A stretch of DNA of 64,000 bases from Massilia sp. Root351 (GCF_001425045.1 NZ_LMDJ01000012.1:298141-362140); one strand, 5' to 3'; positions 7,657 through 16,693 are shown, counted from the first letter of the stretch. Notes: a model not told the origin generated them from the sequence alone. A program made the numbers and translations.

Positions 7657-9375
7657 CTAGTCGAGCGCGAAAACAACCATCGCGGCGCCGCCGGTCAGGT
7701 CCTTGATCCTGGGGAAGGCGCTGGCCATGAAGCCCGGCGCCAATGAACCCCAGCCGCTCGGCACGGCGATGTACTGCTTGCCGTTGACGGCGTAGCTGAT
7801 GATGCCGGCGCGGATGCCGGAGCCGGTCTGGAACTTCCACAGCTCCTTGCCGTCGTCCGCGTCATAAGCGTGCACATAGCCGAACGGGTCGCCGTTGAAC
7901 ACCAGGCCGCCGCCGGTGGTGAGCACCCCGCCCAGGCCTGGAATGGCATAGTTCACGCTCCATTTCAGCTTGCCGGTGAGCGGATCGCGCGCGTCCAGCC
8001 GGCCTTCGGCGGGACGGTCCGGCGGCGGTACCGCTTCCAGCTTGTCCACGCCCAGGTACAGGCTGGCGATGCCCATGCCCTTGGTCTCCTGCTTGGCCGG
8101 CACCACCTTCTGGCACACTTCCATGGCGTTGGTGTACCACAGGCCGGTCTTCGGGCTGTAGGCGCCCGGGTTCCAGCTGCGCGTGCCCAGCAGGTAGGGA
8201 CACAACAAGGTCTCCTGGCCGGCCGGCATGGCCTTGCGGCCGATCAGCTCACCGGTTTTCGGATCGATGGTCTTCACGAAGTTGTAGGTCTGGCTCAGCG
8301 GCCACACGTTTTCCAGCTTGCCGTCCGCCTTGTCCATCACGAACACGAAGCCGCTCTTGTTCAAGTGGACGATGACGTCCTTGCCGTCCTTCTTCACGAT
8401 CAGCGCCTCGTAGGCCGCGTCGTAGTCGAAGGTGTCGTGCGGGATCTCCTGGCGGTGCCATTTCAGCTTGCCCGTTTTCGGCTCCAGCGCCAGCAGGCTG
8501 GCCGTGTACAGATTGTCGCCCTTGCGCGCGTCGCCGTAGAAATCGGGCGCGGCGTTGCTGGTGCCGATGAACACCGTGTCCGAGGCCGCGTCGTAGGTGC
8601 CGGGCAGCCAGGCGCCGCCGCCGCCAACCTGGCCGGTGCCGTCCGGCCAGCTCTTCGGATCGTCCTTGATGGTGTCGAAGGTCCACATCTTCTCGCCGGT
8701 CAGCGCGTTCACGGCGAATACCTTGCCGCGCTGCGGCTGGTCGCCGCCGGTGCTGCCGCCGATCAGCACGTCGCCGGCCAGGACCGGCGAGGACGAGAAC
8801 AGGCAGCCGAAGCAGCTTTTCAAGTCGGTCAGCTGGGTGGACCAGGCTTCCTTGCCGGTCTTCTCGTTGATGGCGACGAAGCGCCCGTCCAGCGTGCCCA
8901 GGTAGATATGGCCGTGGCCCATGGTCAGGCTGCGGCTCAGCGTGGCGTAGAAGCTCTGGCTGGCGATGGCGGCCAGCTTGGGCTGGTAATGCCAGACAGT
9001 CTGGCCGGTGGCAGCGTCCAGCGCAAACACGTTGTTGTTGGGCGCCACGTAGTACATCACGCCGTCCTTCACCAGCGGGGTCGAGATCAGGCCGGCGGTG
9101 ATGTCGCCCGGCTGGTGTATCCAGGCCGCCTTCAGGCCCTTGACGTTGTCCTTGTTGATCTGCTCCAGCGGCGAGTAGCGCCAGGCGTTCGAAGTGCGGT
9201 GGTACTGGGTCCAGTTATTCGGGTCGGCCTCGCCGCCCGCCGGTCCCGGCATGGGCGGGGCGACCGCGTACGCGGGCGGCGTGGCGGCCAGCATGGCGGA
9301 AACGGCGGCCGCGCCGGCGGCGGCCAGGCATGCGGCGGCGATGGCGCCGGCACGGCGCTGTGGATGCTTGTTCAT
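7657..9375 (-). CDS. PQQ-dependent alcohol dehydrogenase-like quinoprotein
   Basis: A 572-aa periplasmic quinoprotein with a signal peptide (about residues 1-37) and eight-bladed propeller repeats of the VFALDAATGQTVW type. IGTSNAAP (N274) matches the asparagine that binds the metal in methanol/ethanol dehydrogenases. HDTFDYD at 313-319 holds the catalytic Asp317 and a second Asp two residues on, the arrangement seen in lanthanide-using XoxF/PedH enzymes rather than calcium enzymes. The usual vicinal Cys-Cys is replaced by CFGC (188-191). It is shorter than methanol dehydrogenases (about 600 aa) and has no fused haem domain; the cytochrome next door probably replaces it. The alcohol substrate is unknown. 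Confidence 0.88.
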   Translation of the reverse strand: MNKHPQRRAGAIAAACLAAAGAAAVSAMLAATPPAYAVAPPMPGPAGGEADPNNWTQYHRTSNAWRYSPLEQINKDNVKGLKAAWIHQPGDITAGLISTPLVKDGVMYYVAPNNNVFALDAATGQTVWHYQPKLAAIASQSFYATLSRSLTMGHGHIYLGTLDGRFVAINEKTGKEAWSTQLTDLKSCFGCLFSSSPVLAGDVLIGGSTGGDQPQRGKVFAVNALTGEKMWTFDTIKDDPKSWPDGTGQVGGGGAWLPGTYDAASDTVFIGTSNAAPDFYGDARKGDNLYTASLLALEPKTGKLKWHRQEIPHDTFDYDAAYEALIVKKDGKDVIVHLNKSGFVFVMDKADGKLENVWPLSQTYNFVKTIDPKTGELIGRKAMPAGQETLLCPYLLGTRSWNPGAYSPKTGLWYTNAMEVCQKVVPAKQETKGMGIASLYLGVDKLEAVPPPDRPAEGRLDARDPLTGKLKWSVNYAIPGLGGVLTTGGGLVFNGDPFGYVHAYDADDGKELWKFQTGSGIRAGIISYAVNGKQYIAVPSGWGSLAPGFMASAFPRIKDLTGGAAMVVFALD

Positions 9376-9403
9376 GGTGTTCTCCTCTGTATGTGCGGAC
9401 GGC

Positions 9404-10606
9404 TTACCACATGAAACGGACGCCGGCGGTGGCGTAGTCCGTGTCGGTGCGGTGCTGGAAGACGGGGTTGTAGCTGAAACGCGAGTTGGCCAGTTCGCCG
9501 TACACGGTCAGGTAGCGGTTGACGGCGTAGTAGGCGCCGGCGATATGCGACTGCGCCAGGTGGCCCAGGGTGGCAGCCGTGCCGTCGATGCGCGTGCGGC
9601 CATAGCTGTAGCGCAGCGACAGCGCTGCCGTTGGGCGGTACACCAGCTGGCCGAACACGCCCCGGCTCTTGCGCGCGCGGCCGTCCGCGTCCAGCGCGTC
9701 CAGGTCCTGCATCAGCACCGAGCCGAGGCCCTTGCCGCTGAAGCCGGACAGGTGCACATTGAAGGCCCCCATGTCGGCCGTGGCGCCCGCCGACAGGCCG
9801 CGCGTGCTCACCTTGTCGTCCAGGCAGGGCAACCCAGCCGCCGTCAGGCAATGGCCGGCGCGCTGCCAGGTGAAGTCGCCGTAGACCTTGAGTTTCATCC
9901 CGCCGCCCTCGTGGCGGTAGTACACTCCGCCCTCGACGCGCGGCGAGTTGGTGCGGTCGGCGCCGGAACCGGCGAACACGTTGCGCACCTGGCTGGGATC
10001 GTAGACGCCCACCGAAAACGTCAGCGGCGCAGCCTGCGGGGAGTTGTAGCGCAGCCCGGCGTTGAAGTTGGTGTACATATAGCCGGCGTTGAAGGTGGCG
10101 GCCAGCGCATTGGTGGTGTTGACATTGTCGTAGCCGGTCAGCCCGCCAGCCAGCACGGAGGCGTCGGCCAGCACCGGTTCGCCCTGGTAAATGCTGTAGG
10201 ACTTGCCGAACACCAGTTCCCCCCATGGCGCGGACAGCTTGGCCCAGATCTCGCGCGGATCGAGCGCCTTGGACCCGGTATTGCCGACGTTGCCGGCGTT
10301 GCGGAAATTGCCCTCGCCCGACTGGGCGTTGATGTACAGGCCCACGCGGCTGCTCAGCGTCATGCCGTCCACGGCGGGCGCGGTGACGTTGAAGGCGATC
10401 AGGCTGGGCGTGGTGCCGGAACTCATGCGAAAGCCCGTGGTATCCGGGCTGTCGCCGTTCTGCTTGTGGGCCTGCAGAATGACCCAGCCGTCGGTGCTGT
10501 ACTTCCAGCCGTCGGCCGTGTCGAAACCCACGCCGGCGGTCGCGCCAGCGCTGCATGCGCAGCAGATCGCCGCCGCCGCGGCACGGCGCTTGATATTATG
10601 GTTCAT
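9404..10606 (-). CDS. outer-membrane porin
   Basis: A 400-aa predicted beta-barrel with an N-terminal signal peptide (cleavage near residue 24), many alternating-strand segments and a C-terminal aromatic (VRFMW). It has only a short gap to the PQQ dehydrogenase (28 bp) and to the GMC gene (51 bp), so it belongs to the same transcript. Its likely job is to let the small substrate of the periplasmic dehydrogenases through the outer membrane. It is not closely similar in its N terminus to the second porin at 22311-23402. Confidence 0.85.
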   Translation of the reverse strand: MNHNIKRRAAAAAICCACSAGATAGVGFDTADGWKYSTDGWVILQAHKQNGDSPDTTGFRMSSGTTPSLIAFNVTAPAVDGMTLSSRVGLYINAQSGEGNFRNAGNVGNTGSKALDPREIWAKLSAPWGELVFGKSYSIYQGEPVLADASVLAGGLTGYDNVNTTNALAATFNAGYMYTNFNAGLRYNSPQAAPLTFSVGVYDPSQVRNVFAGSGADRTNSPRVEGGVYYRHEGGGMKLKVYGDFTWQRAGHCLTAAGLPCLDDKVSTRGLSAGATADMGAFNVHLSGFSGKGLGSVLMQDLDALDADGRARKSRGVFGQLVYRPTAALSLRYSYGRTRIDGTAATLGHLAQSHIAGAYYAVNRYLTVYGELANSRFSYNPVFQHRTDTDYATAGVRFMW

Positions 10607-10657
10607 GCTTGTCTCCAGTTATAGTTATTCGTGCTTGGGGTACTTCCCTGCCGTGCT

Positions 10658-12232
10658 TCAGATTTCCTTGCGTTTCATGGCCCCGGCGATGTATTCGGCT
10701 TGCCGGATCGCCAGCGCCACGATGGTCAAGGTTGGGTTGGCGGCGGAGCTGGATGTAAACTGGCTGCCGTCCGAAATGAAGAGGTTCCTGATGTCGTGGG
10801 TCTGCCCCCACTTGTTCACCACGCCGTCGCGCGCCAGGGCGCTCATGCGGTTGGTGCCCATGTTGTGGCTGGCCGGGTAGGCCGGCATGTCGATCACGCG
10901 GGTGGCGCCCACCGCTTCGGACAGGCGCCGGAACTGGCGCAGCCCGTGCGCAGCGATGGCCTCGTCGTTGCTGTGGTAGGTCTTGGTGACGATGGGCACC
11001 GGCAGGCCGTACTGGTCCTTCTCGGTGGGATGCAGCGTGATGCTGTTCTGCTCGCGCGCCATGTCCTCGCCGCACACCCACACGCAGCTCATGTGGTCGT
11101 ACATTTCCAGCGCCGAGGTCACTTCCCGGCCCCAGCCGCCGGGGTTCATGAAGGCGGCCGTGTAGGGCAACCCCAGCGCCAGCCCTTCCAGGTAGTAGCC
11201 GCCGTTGAAGCCGCGCCGCGTGTCCAGGTCCACCTCGTCGGCCACCACGGCGCCGATGTCGAAGCCGCGGTACATATAGACCGGCTTGCGGTGGATGGCC
11301 AGCGCCGCCGCCGTGGCGTGGTTCATATAGTTCTTGCCCACCTGGCCGGAGGAATTGGCCAGGCCGTCGCGGTACAGGCTGGACGCGGAGTTGAGCAACA
11401 GGCGCGGCGATTCGATGGAGTTGCCCGCCACGCACACCACGCGCGCCTTCTGCAGCTGGGTCCTGCCCTTGGCGTCCACGTACAGCACGCCGGTCACCTT
11501 GCCGGACTTGTCGTGCTCGATGCGCAGCACCATGGCCTGCTGGCGCAGTTCGGCGCGGTTGGTTTCCAGGGCGCGCGGAATCTCTGTGTACAGCGTGGAC
11601 CACTTGGCGCCGATTTTGCAGCCCTGCATGCAGAAACCGATCTGCATGCAGGCCGGACGGCCGTCATTGGCCTTGCTGTTGGAGGCCACCGGCCGCACGA
11701 TCTTCTTGTAGCCGATCTTGCGCGCGCCCGCCGCCATCACCTTGTAGTGGTTATTCTCCGGCATGGGAGGCATGCCGCTGGCGGCCGCCCCGGCCACGCC
11801 CATCTTCTTCTCCGCCTTGTCGTAGTAGGGCGCGATGTCTTTGTAAGTGATGGGCCAGTCCAGCACATTGGCGCCCTCCACCTGGCCGTAGACGGTGCGG
11901 GTCTGGAAATCGTGCGGCTGGAAGCGCAGCGCGACGCCGGAGAAGTGCACGGTGGAGCCGCCCACGCCCTTCACGATCCAGGCCGGCAGGTTGGGATAAG
12001 TCTTGGTGTGGTGCCAGCCGCCGGCCGAGATGCGCTTGTCGAGCCACGAAATCTTGTTGAACATCGCCCATTCGTCGTTCTCGAAATCGGCCTGCGTGTA
12101 GTGCTTACCCGCTTCCAGTATCACCACCTTCACGCCGCGCTGGGCCAGTTCGTTGGCCAGCGTGCCGCCGCCCGCGCCCGAGCCGATGACGACGACCACG
12201 TCGCGGTCGCCGGTGCTGTATTTGATCGCCAT
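10658..12232 (-). CDS. GMC-family FAD oxidoreductase (gluconate 2-dehydrogenase large-subunit type)
   Basis: A 524-aa flavoprotein. The FAD-binding GSGAGG is at residues 17-22, followed by an ILEAG strand end; near the C terminus it has a histidine region (ASHNMGTNRM) and SSAANPTLTI, where GMC enzymes have their catalytic His/Asn pair. It has no signal peptide of its own. Its downstream neighbour is a Tat-signal small subunit, so the folded complex is probably exported by hitchhiking, as in gluconate 2-dehydrogenase and bacterial FAD glucose dehydrogenase. The three-haem cytochrome subunit usual in those complexes is missing here. The substrate (sugar, polyol or other alcohol) is unknown. Confidence 0.9.
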   Translation of the reverse strand: MAIKYSTGDRDVVVVIGSGAGGGTLANELAQRGVKVVILEAGKHYTQADFENDEWAMFNKISWLDKRISAGGWHHTKTYPNLPAWIVKGVGGSTVHFSGVALRFQPHDFQTRTVYGQVEGANVLDWPITYKDIAPYYDKAEKKMGVAGAAASGMPPMPENNHYKVMAAGARKIGYKKIVRPVASNSKANDGRPACMQIGFCMQGCKIGAKWSTLYTEIPRALETNRAELRQQAMVLRIEHDKSGKVTGVLYVDAKGRTQLQKARVVCVAGNSIESPRLLLNSASSLYRDGLANSSGQVGKNYMNHATAAALAIHRKPVYMYRGFDIGAVVADEVDLDTRRGFNGGYYLEGLALGLPYTAAFMNPGGWGREVTSALEMYDHMSCVWVCGEDMAREQNSITLHPTEKDQYGLPVPIVTKTYHSNDEAIAAHGLRQFRRLSEAVGATRVIDMPAYPASHNMGTNRMSALARDGVVNKWGQTHDIRNLFISDGSQFTSSSAANPTLTIVALAIRQAEYIAGAMKRKEI

Positions 12233-12254
12233 GCTTGTCTCCTCGTTCTTGTTG

Positions 12255-12821
12255 TCAGATCCAGTCGATATCGTCGAAACCCCGGTTCACGTAGCCGCCC
12301 TTCTCCCAGGACGAGCCCTCGTAGCCGAACAGCGGGAACACCGCCTTGTTGTCGTACAGCCCGGTGACCAGTCCACCGTGGATCTTCACGAAAAAGGAGC
12401 TGGTCTCGATATCCTTCAGCAGCGCCACGCGGTCCGCTTCCTCGGCCACGGCCGCGTAATCCTTGCCATGCGCCAGGCGCGCTCGCTGGTTCAGCTGCGC
12501 CACGCCGTCGGACAGCAGCGCCTTCAGCGCCGGGTCCTTGGCCGCTTGCGCGTCGTACGGCACGATGGCGTGCTGGTAGTACTTGTCGGCCAGCTTGTCG
12601 TGCGGGAAAATGTCGCGCGCCATGCGCAACAGCGTGGCGCCGGTCTCGCTGCCCAGCACCTCGAACTGCTGCGCCATCGCGGCGCCCGGGCTGGCCAGCA
12701 GCGCGCCGGCCGGGATCACGCTCACGCCGATGCCCGCCAGGCCTGTGCCTTTGAGGAAGCCGCGCCGGGTCAGCGTCGCCGCCTTTTCCACCACGCGCAT
12801 GCCGCTTTTTTGCTTGTCCAT
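12255..12821 (-). CDS. gluconate 2-dehydrogenase subunit 3-like protein, Tat-exported
   Basis: A 188-aa small subunit. The N terminus contains a twin-arginine motif (TRRGFLKGT, residues 18-26) and a hydrophobic stretch ending near AMA, which is a Tat signal. The remainder fits the gluconate 2-dehydrogenase subunit 3 family, ending in an aromatic-rich GYEGSSWEKGG segment. It lies 22 bp upstream of the GMC gene in transcription order, and its role is probably maturation and export of that flavoprotein. The ribosome binding site is AAAGGAGATGAC. Confidence 0.9.
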   Translation of the reverse strand: MDKQKSGMRVVEKAATLTRRGFLKGTGLAGIGVSVIPAGALLASPGAAMAQQFEVLGSETGATLLRMARDIFPHDKLADKYYQHAIVPYDAQAAKDPALKALLSDGVAQLNQRARLAHGKDYAAVAEEADRVALLKDIETSSFFVKIHGGLVTGLYDNKAVFPLFGYEGSSWEKGGYVNRGFDDIDWI

Positions 12822-12854
12822 GTCATCTCCTTTGTTGTTGTGTGCAGCCTTGCT

Positions 12855-13631
12855 TCAGTAAATTTCCGCCGCGTCCCCGGCCTCGGCCTGCGCCTGCGGC
12901 AGGTGGAACAGCGCATAGCTCAGCGCCTGCCGTAGCGGACCTGCCACGGCGCCGAGCCAGTCGCCGCCACCCGCCTCCTGCTCGCAGGAGGTGTTGCAGG
13001 CCGCCAGCGCCGCCGCTTCGCAGTCAGGCCGGCCAAGCGCCTGCGCGAGCAGCCGCCAATCCGGCTGCGCCAGGTGCAGCCCGGCCACCAGCAGCACGCT
13101 GCCGCGCCGCCGCACCTGCGCCAGGCCGACGATCTTCCTGTCTCCCACCACCACTTCCCAGGGCGAATAGCCGCCGTAACAGGCCCAGCCCACCTGAGCC
13201 GGGGCGGCCCGGCGCTGCTGTTCGCGCGCCTGCTCCGGCGTGAGCGCATGGGCCGGCACGCCCAGGCTGCGCAGCACGCCCGCATACAGCTCGCCCAGCC
13301 AGCGGTAGCTGTGCACCAGCTGGCCGCACGCCAGCGGATGGCCCTGCGGCAGCAGCACCGAGGCGCTCAGCATCCACGGCCCGGCCAGCACCGCGCCGCC
13401 GCCCGCCTGCCGCACCACCGCCTCCATGCCGCATGCCGCCGCGCGCGGCGCCACCTGGTCCAGCGCGGCGCGCTGCGCGCAGCCCAGCACCACGCCGGGC
13501 GCGCCATAGCGCCACAGCTGCATGGCCGCACCATCCGCCGGCTGCGCGAGCAGGCGCGCGTTCCACTCCTGCTCCTCGCGGCAGCTGGCCAGCGCGGGCT
13601 GGCGCGGCGCGTTCCATAGCGGGGCAAACAT
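12855..13631 (-). CDS. lipoate-protein ligase A-like protein
   Basis: A 258-aa protein of the BPL/LplA/LipB fold. It has the characteristic RQAGGGAVLAGP segment (near residues 73-84), a variant of the family RRxSGGGAV motif, and a VVGDRKIVGLAQ region with the lysine expected in LplA. It begins directly after the stop codon of the E2 gene, so it is translated together with it. In this operon it is probably the dedicated ligase that attaches lipoate to the free lipoyl protein encoded at 14351-14599. It could also be an octanoyl or lipoyl transferase. Confidence 0.82.
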   Translation of the reverse strand: MFAPLWNAPRQPALASCREEQEWNARLLAQPADGAAMQLWRYGAPGVVLGCAQRAALDQVAPRAAACGMEAVVRQAGGGAVLAGPWMLSASVLLPQGHPLACGQLVHSYRWLGELYAGVLRSLGVPAHALTPEQAREQQRRAAPAQVGWACYGGYSPWEVVVGDRKIVGLAQVRRRGSVLLVAGLHLAQPDWRLLAQALGRPDCEAAALAACNTSCEQEAGGGDWLGAVAGPLRQALSYALFHLPQAQAEAGDAAEIY

Positions 13632-14351
13632 CTACAGCCCCTCGGCCGCTTCCAGGCGCGCTTTGAGCTCGCCCAGGAATAGCGCGGCCGGATGGCCGTC
13701 CACGGCGCGGTGGTCGAACACCAGCGAAAGCGTGGTCGCAGGTGCGATCATCAGCTTGCCGCCCTGGACCACCGGACGGTCGGCCACCCGCGCCAGGCCG
13801 AGGATGCCCACCTGCGGCGGATTGAGGATGGGGGTGAACCAGTCCACCCCGGCCGCGCCCAGGCTGCTCACCGTAAACGTGCCGCCCTGGTAAGCCTTGA
13901 CCGGCAGCGTGCCGGCGCGCGCCCCGGCCGCCAGCGCCGCCGCTTCCGCCGCGATCTGCTCAATGCTCTTGGTGTCGGCGTCGCGTATCACCGGCACGGC
14001 CAGGCCTTCTTCCAGCGCCACCGCCACGTTGATGTGGATGCCCGGCATGCGCTCGATGGCGCCTTCGCGCATCAGCGCGTTCATGGCCGGGTGGCTGCGC
14101 AGCGTGAGCGCCAGCGCGCGCAGCACGATGGGCATCACGCTCAGGCGCACGCCGGAACCGGCGCGTTCCTGCAGGCGGGCCCGCAACAGCTGGCAGCGGC
14201 GCATGTCCACGTCCATGCCGAGCGCCACCCGCGGCGCCTGCCAGCCAGCCGTCATGTTGCGGGCGATGCTGCCGCGTATGCCCTTGAGCGGCACCAGGTC
14301 GGGCGCGGCCGCCTGGTCCGCCGCCGCCACGGCTGTGCTGTGGGCGTGCAT
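13632..14351 (-). CDS. minimal 2-oxoacid dehydrogenase E2 acyltransferase (catalytic domain only)
   Basis: A 239-aa acyltransferase that is only the catalytic domain of E2. The active-site motif HRAVDG lies at residues 214-219, and the FTVSSLGAAGVDWFTPILNPPQ region matches the core of AcoC/PdhC-type E2 proteins. It has no lipoyl domain and no recognisable peripheral subunit-binding domain, whereas usual E2 proteins are 370-550 aa with both. The start ATG shares one base with the stop of the lipoyl protein gene (TGATG), implying coupling. It probably transfers the acyl group from the separate lipoyl protein to CoA. Confidence 0.85.
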   Translation of the reverse strand: MHAHSTAVAAADQAAAPDLVPLKGIRGSIARNMTAGWQAPRVALGMDVDMRRCQLLRARLQERAGSGVRLSVMPIVLRALALTLRSHPAMNALMREGAIERMPGIHINVAVALEEGLAVPVIRDADTKSIEQIAAEAAALAAGARAGTLPVKAYQGGTFTVSSLGAAGVDWFTPILNPPQVGILGLARVADRPVVQGGKLMIAPATTLSLVFDHRAVDGHPAALFLGELKARLEAAEGL

Positions 14352-14599
14352 CACGCAGCCCGCAGCGTGGCCAGCGGCTTGCCCTGGGCAACCGTGGCGT
14401 CGGCCTCGATCAGTACCTGGTCCAGCACGCCGTCCTGCGGCGCCGGCACGTCGATGCTGGTCTTGACCATGACGACGACGGCTACCGTCTGGCCGGCCGT
14501 CACGCGGTCGCCGGGCTTCACCAGCCACTGCTCCAGCAGGGCCTCGGTGCCGGGTTCGACGTCTTCCCAGGCGTCCTGGGGTAAATGAATTTCGCTCAT
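14351..14599 (-). CDS. free-standing lipoyl-domain protein
   Basis: An 82-aa protein that is a single lipoyl domain. The lysine to be modified is K46 in VMVKTSIDVPAP, on the expected hairpin turn, with a second symmetric half (PQDGVLDQVLIEADATV). Its start overlaps the E1 beta stop (ATGA), and its stop overlaps the E2 start (TGATG). Such a domain is normally fused to E2; here it is a separate swinging carrier, comparable in principle to GcvH or to the LbpA proteins of sulfur oxidation. A lipoate ligase gene is two positions downstream. Confidence 0.88.
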   Translation of the reverse strand: MSEIHLPQDAWEDVEPGTEALLEQWLVKPGDRVTAGQTVAVVVMVKTSIDVPAPQDGVLDQVLIEADATVAQGKPLATLRAA

Positions 14600-15660
14600 G
14601 CTGCTTTCCTTTCAATGGTGTTTGCGGATACGAGTTGGCGCGCGGCGGCGACGATGCCGTCCACTTGCGGAATGACGAACTGCTCCAGCGGGCGCGCGTA
14701 CGGAATCGGCACGTCCGGCACGGCGAGGCGCTTCACGGGAGCGCGCAGGGTGACGCTGTCGAGGTTCTCGGCGACGATGGCGGCGATCTCGCCGCTCAGG
14801 CCGAAGCTCAGGTAGTCTTCATCGGCGATCAACAGGCGTCCGGTCTTGCGCACCGAGTCGAGGATGGCCTGGCGGTCCAGCGGGACGATGGTGCGCAGGT
14901 CGATCACCTCGGCGCTGATGCCTTCCCTGGCCAGTTCGGCCGCCGCCAGCACGGCCTTCTGCACCATCTGGCTCAAGGTCACGATGGTGACGTCGGCGCC
15001 CTCGCGCACCACGCGCGCCTGGCCGAAGGGGATGGCGTAGGCTTCCTCGGGCACCTCGTTGGTGCTGCCTTCAAAGTAGGACATCCACGGCAGGCCCATG
15101 ATCCCCTTGTGGAACATGAACACCACCGGGTTGTTGTCGCGAATCGACTGGATCATCAGGCCCTTGGCGTCGTACGCGTTGGAAGGCACCACCACCTTCA
15201 TGCCCGGCAGGTGGGCGAAGGTGGCGTACAGGCACTGCGAATGCTGGGCGGCGTCGTTGTAGCCGCCGCCGATGCCGGTCATGAGCACCATGGGCAGGCT
15301 GATGTTCCCGCCCGCCATATAGGTGTTCTTGGCCATGTGGTTGTAGATCATGTCCATGCAGACGCCGAAGAAGTCGACGAACATCAGCTCCGCAATCGGG
15401 CGCATGCCCTCGGCGGCTGCACCGATGGCCGCGCCGATAAAGGCGGTTTCCGAAATCGGCGTGTCCATGATGCGGTCCTTGCCGAACTTGGCCAGCAGGC
15501 CGGTGGTGGCGCCGAAGATGCCGCCGTATTTGCCGACATCCTCGCCCAGCACGAATACCTCGGGGTCGTGCTGCATTTCCTGGCCGATGGCCTCGGCGAT
15601 CGCCTGCGCCATCGTCATGCGGCGCGCGGCATTGGTGCTGGTGGTGACAGTGGTGCTCAT
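14596..15660 (-). CDS. 2-oxoacid/acetoin dehydrogenase E1 component, beta subunit
   Basis: A 354-aa thiamine-diphosphate enzyme subunit of the AcoB/PdhB/BkdB family, with the conserved VFVLGEDVGKYGGIFG, DTPISETAFIGAAIG and FAHLPGMKVVVPSN segments. The ATG at 15660 follows AAGGAGACCTTCACT; an open frame that continues upstream overlaps the alpha subunit and is not used. With the alpha subunit it should decarboxylate or cleave an oxo compound and reductively acylate the lipoyl protein. The set resembles acetoin dehydrogenase more than pyruvate dehydrogenase because it is split into alpha and beta and lies beside an AcoR-like activator. Confidence 0.9.
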   Translation of the reverse strand: MSTTVTTSTNAARRMTMAQAIAEAIGQEMQHDPEVFVLGEDVGKYGGIFGATTGLLAKFGKDRIMDTPISETAFIGAAIGAAAEGMRPIAELMFVDFFGVCMDMIYNHMAKNTYMAGGNISLPMVLMTGIGGGYNDAAQHSQCLYATFAHLPGMKVVVPSNAYDAKGLMIQSIRDNNPVVFMFHKGIMGLPWMSYFEGSTNEVPEEAYAIPFGQARVVREGADVTIVTLSQMVQKAVLAAAELAREGISAEVIDLRTIVPLDRQAILDSVRKTGRLLIADEDYLSFGLSGEIAAIVAENLDSVTLRAPVKRLAVPDVPIPYARPLEQFVIPQVDGIVAAARQLVSANTIERKAA

Positions 15661-15685
15661 AGTGAAGGTCTCCTTGTGTGTGGGG

Positions 15686-16693
15686 TCAGCAGAACACGTG
15701 CTGCAGCGCTTCTTCGGGCGCCGGGTCCGGACTGTTGCGGGCGAAGGCATAGGCGCCGGCCACGCGGGCCTTGGCGACGGCCACCAGTTCGGCCTCGGTG
15801 GCGTCGTCCAGCAGGCCATGCGCGCGCAGGAAGGCCGCCAGTTGCGGGATGGGGTCGTTCTTGCGCGCCTGCTCCGCTTCGCCCTTGGCACGGTAGACTT
15901 CCGGGTCGCCCTGGAAGTGGCCGTGGTAGCGGTCCGTCTTTACCTCGATCAGGGTCGGGCCCTCGCCGCGCCGGGCGCGCGCCACGGCTGCGCCGGCCGC
16001 CTCGAACACGTCCAGCGCGCTGTTGCGCTCGACCAGGATGCCGTACATGCCGTAGGCGGCGGCACGGTCCGAGTTGTTGGCGATGGCGGTGGAATCGGAC
16101 TTCTCCACCGAGATGGCGTACTTGTTGTCTTCGCAGATGAAGATGACCGGCAGTTTCCACAGCGCGGCCAGGTTCATCGACTCGTGGAAGGCGCCCTGGT
16201 TGGTGGCGCCCTCGCCGAAGAAGGCCACCGCCACCGCGTCGCTGCCACGCTTCTTGGCCGCCAGCGCCGCACCGCAGGCGGGCGGCATGCTGGCGCCGAC
16301 GATGCCGCTGCAGCTGAACTTCACGGCCGGGTCGAACAGGTGCATGTGGCCACCCTTGCCGCGTCCCAGGCCGGTGGCCTTGCCGAACATCTCGGCCGTC
16401 ATCTCCGGCAGGCGCACGCCCTTGGCGATGGCGAAGTGGTGCGAACGGTGCGCGCCGACCACCGTATCGTCGGCGCGCAGGTGGGCGCAAACGCCCACGG
16501 CAACCGGCTCCTGGCCCGCCGCCAGGTGCATTTCGCCTGGTACCGGGCCGGAGCCGATGTCGAAGGCCAGGCCTTTCTGGATATTCGGCGGCAGCTTGCC
16601 TTCCAGGTAAACCTTGACCATGGTGTCTTCGAATTCGCGGATCGCGATCATGGTCTGGTACATCCAGATCAGCTGCTCTGACGTGTGTTCCAT
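15686..16693 (-). CDS. 2-oxoacid/acetoin dehydrogenase E1 component, alpha subunit
   Basis: A 335-aa ThDP-binding subunit of the AcoA/PdhA family. HRSHHFAIAKG, the FFGEGATNQGAFHESMN cofactor region and the YHGHFQGD phosphorylation-loop region are clear. It is the first gene of the leftward operon, with an AGGAGGAGTAA ribosome binding site. A -24/-12 sigma-54 promoter lies 66-81 bp upstream of its start. No dihydrolipoamide dehydrogenase (E3) gene is present in the cluster, so E3 must be shared from elsewhere. The exact substrate, acetoin or another alpha-hydroxy or alpha-oxo compound, cannot be read from sequence alone. Confidence 0.9.
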   Translation of the reverse strand: MEHTSEQLIWMYQTMIAIREFEDTMVKVYLEGKLPPNIQKGLAFDIGSGPVPGEMHLAAGQEPVAVGVCAHLRADDTVVGAHRSHHFAIAKGVRLPEMTAEMFGKATGLGRGKGGHMHLFDPAVKFSCSGIVGASMPPACGAALAAKKRGSDAVAVAFFGEGATNQGAFHESMNLAALWKLPVIFICEDNKYAISVEKSDSTAIANNSDRAAAYGMYGILVERNSALDVFEAAGAAVARARRGEGPTLIEVKTDRYHGHFQGDPEVYRAKGEAEQARKNDPIPQLAAFLRAHGLLDDATEAELVAVAKARVAGAYAFARNSPDPAPEEALQHVFC

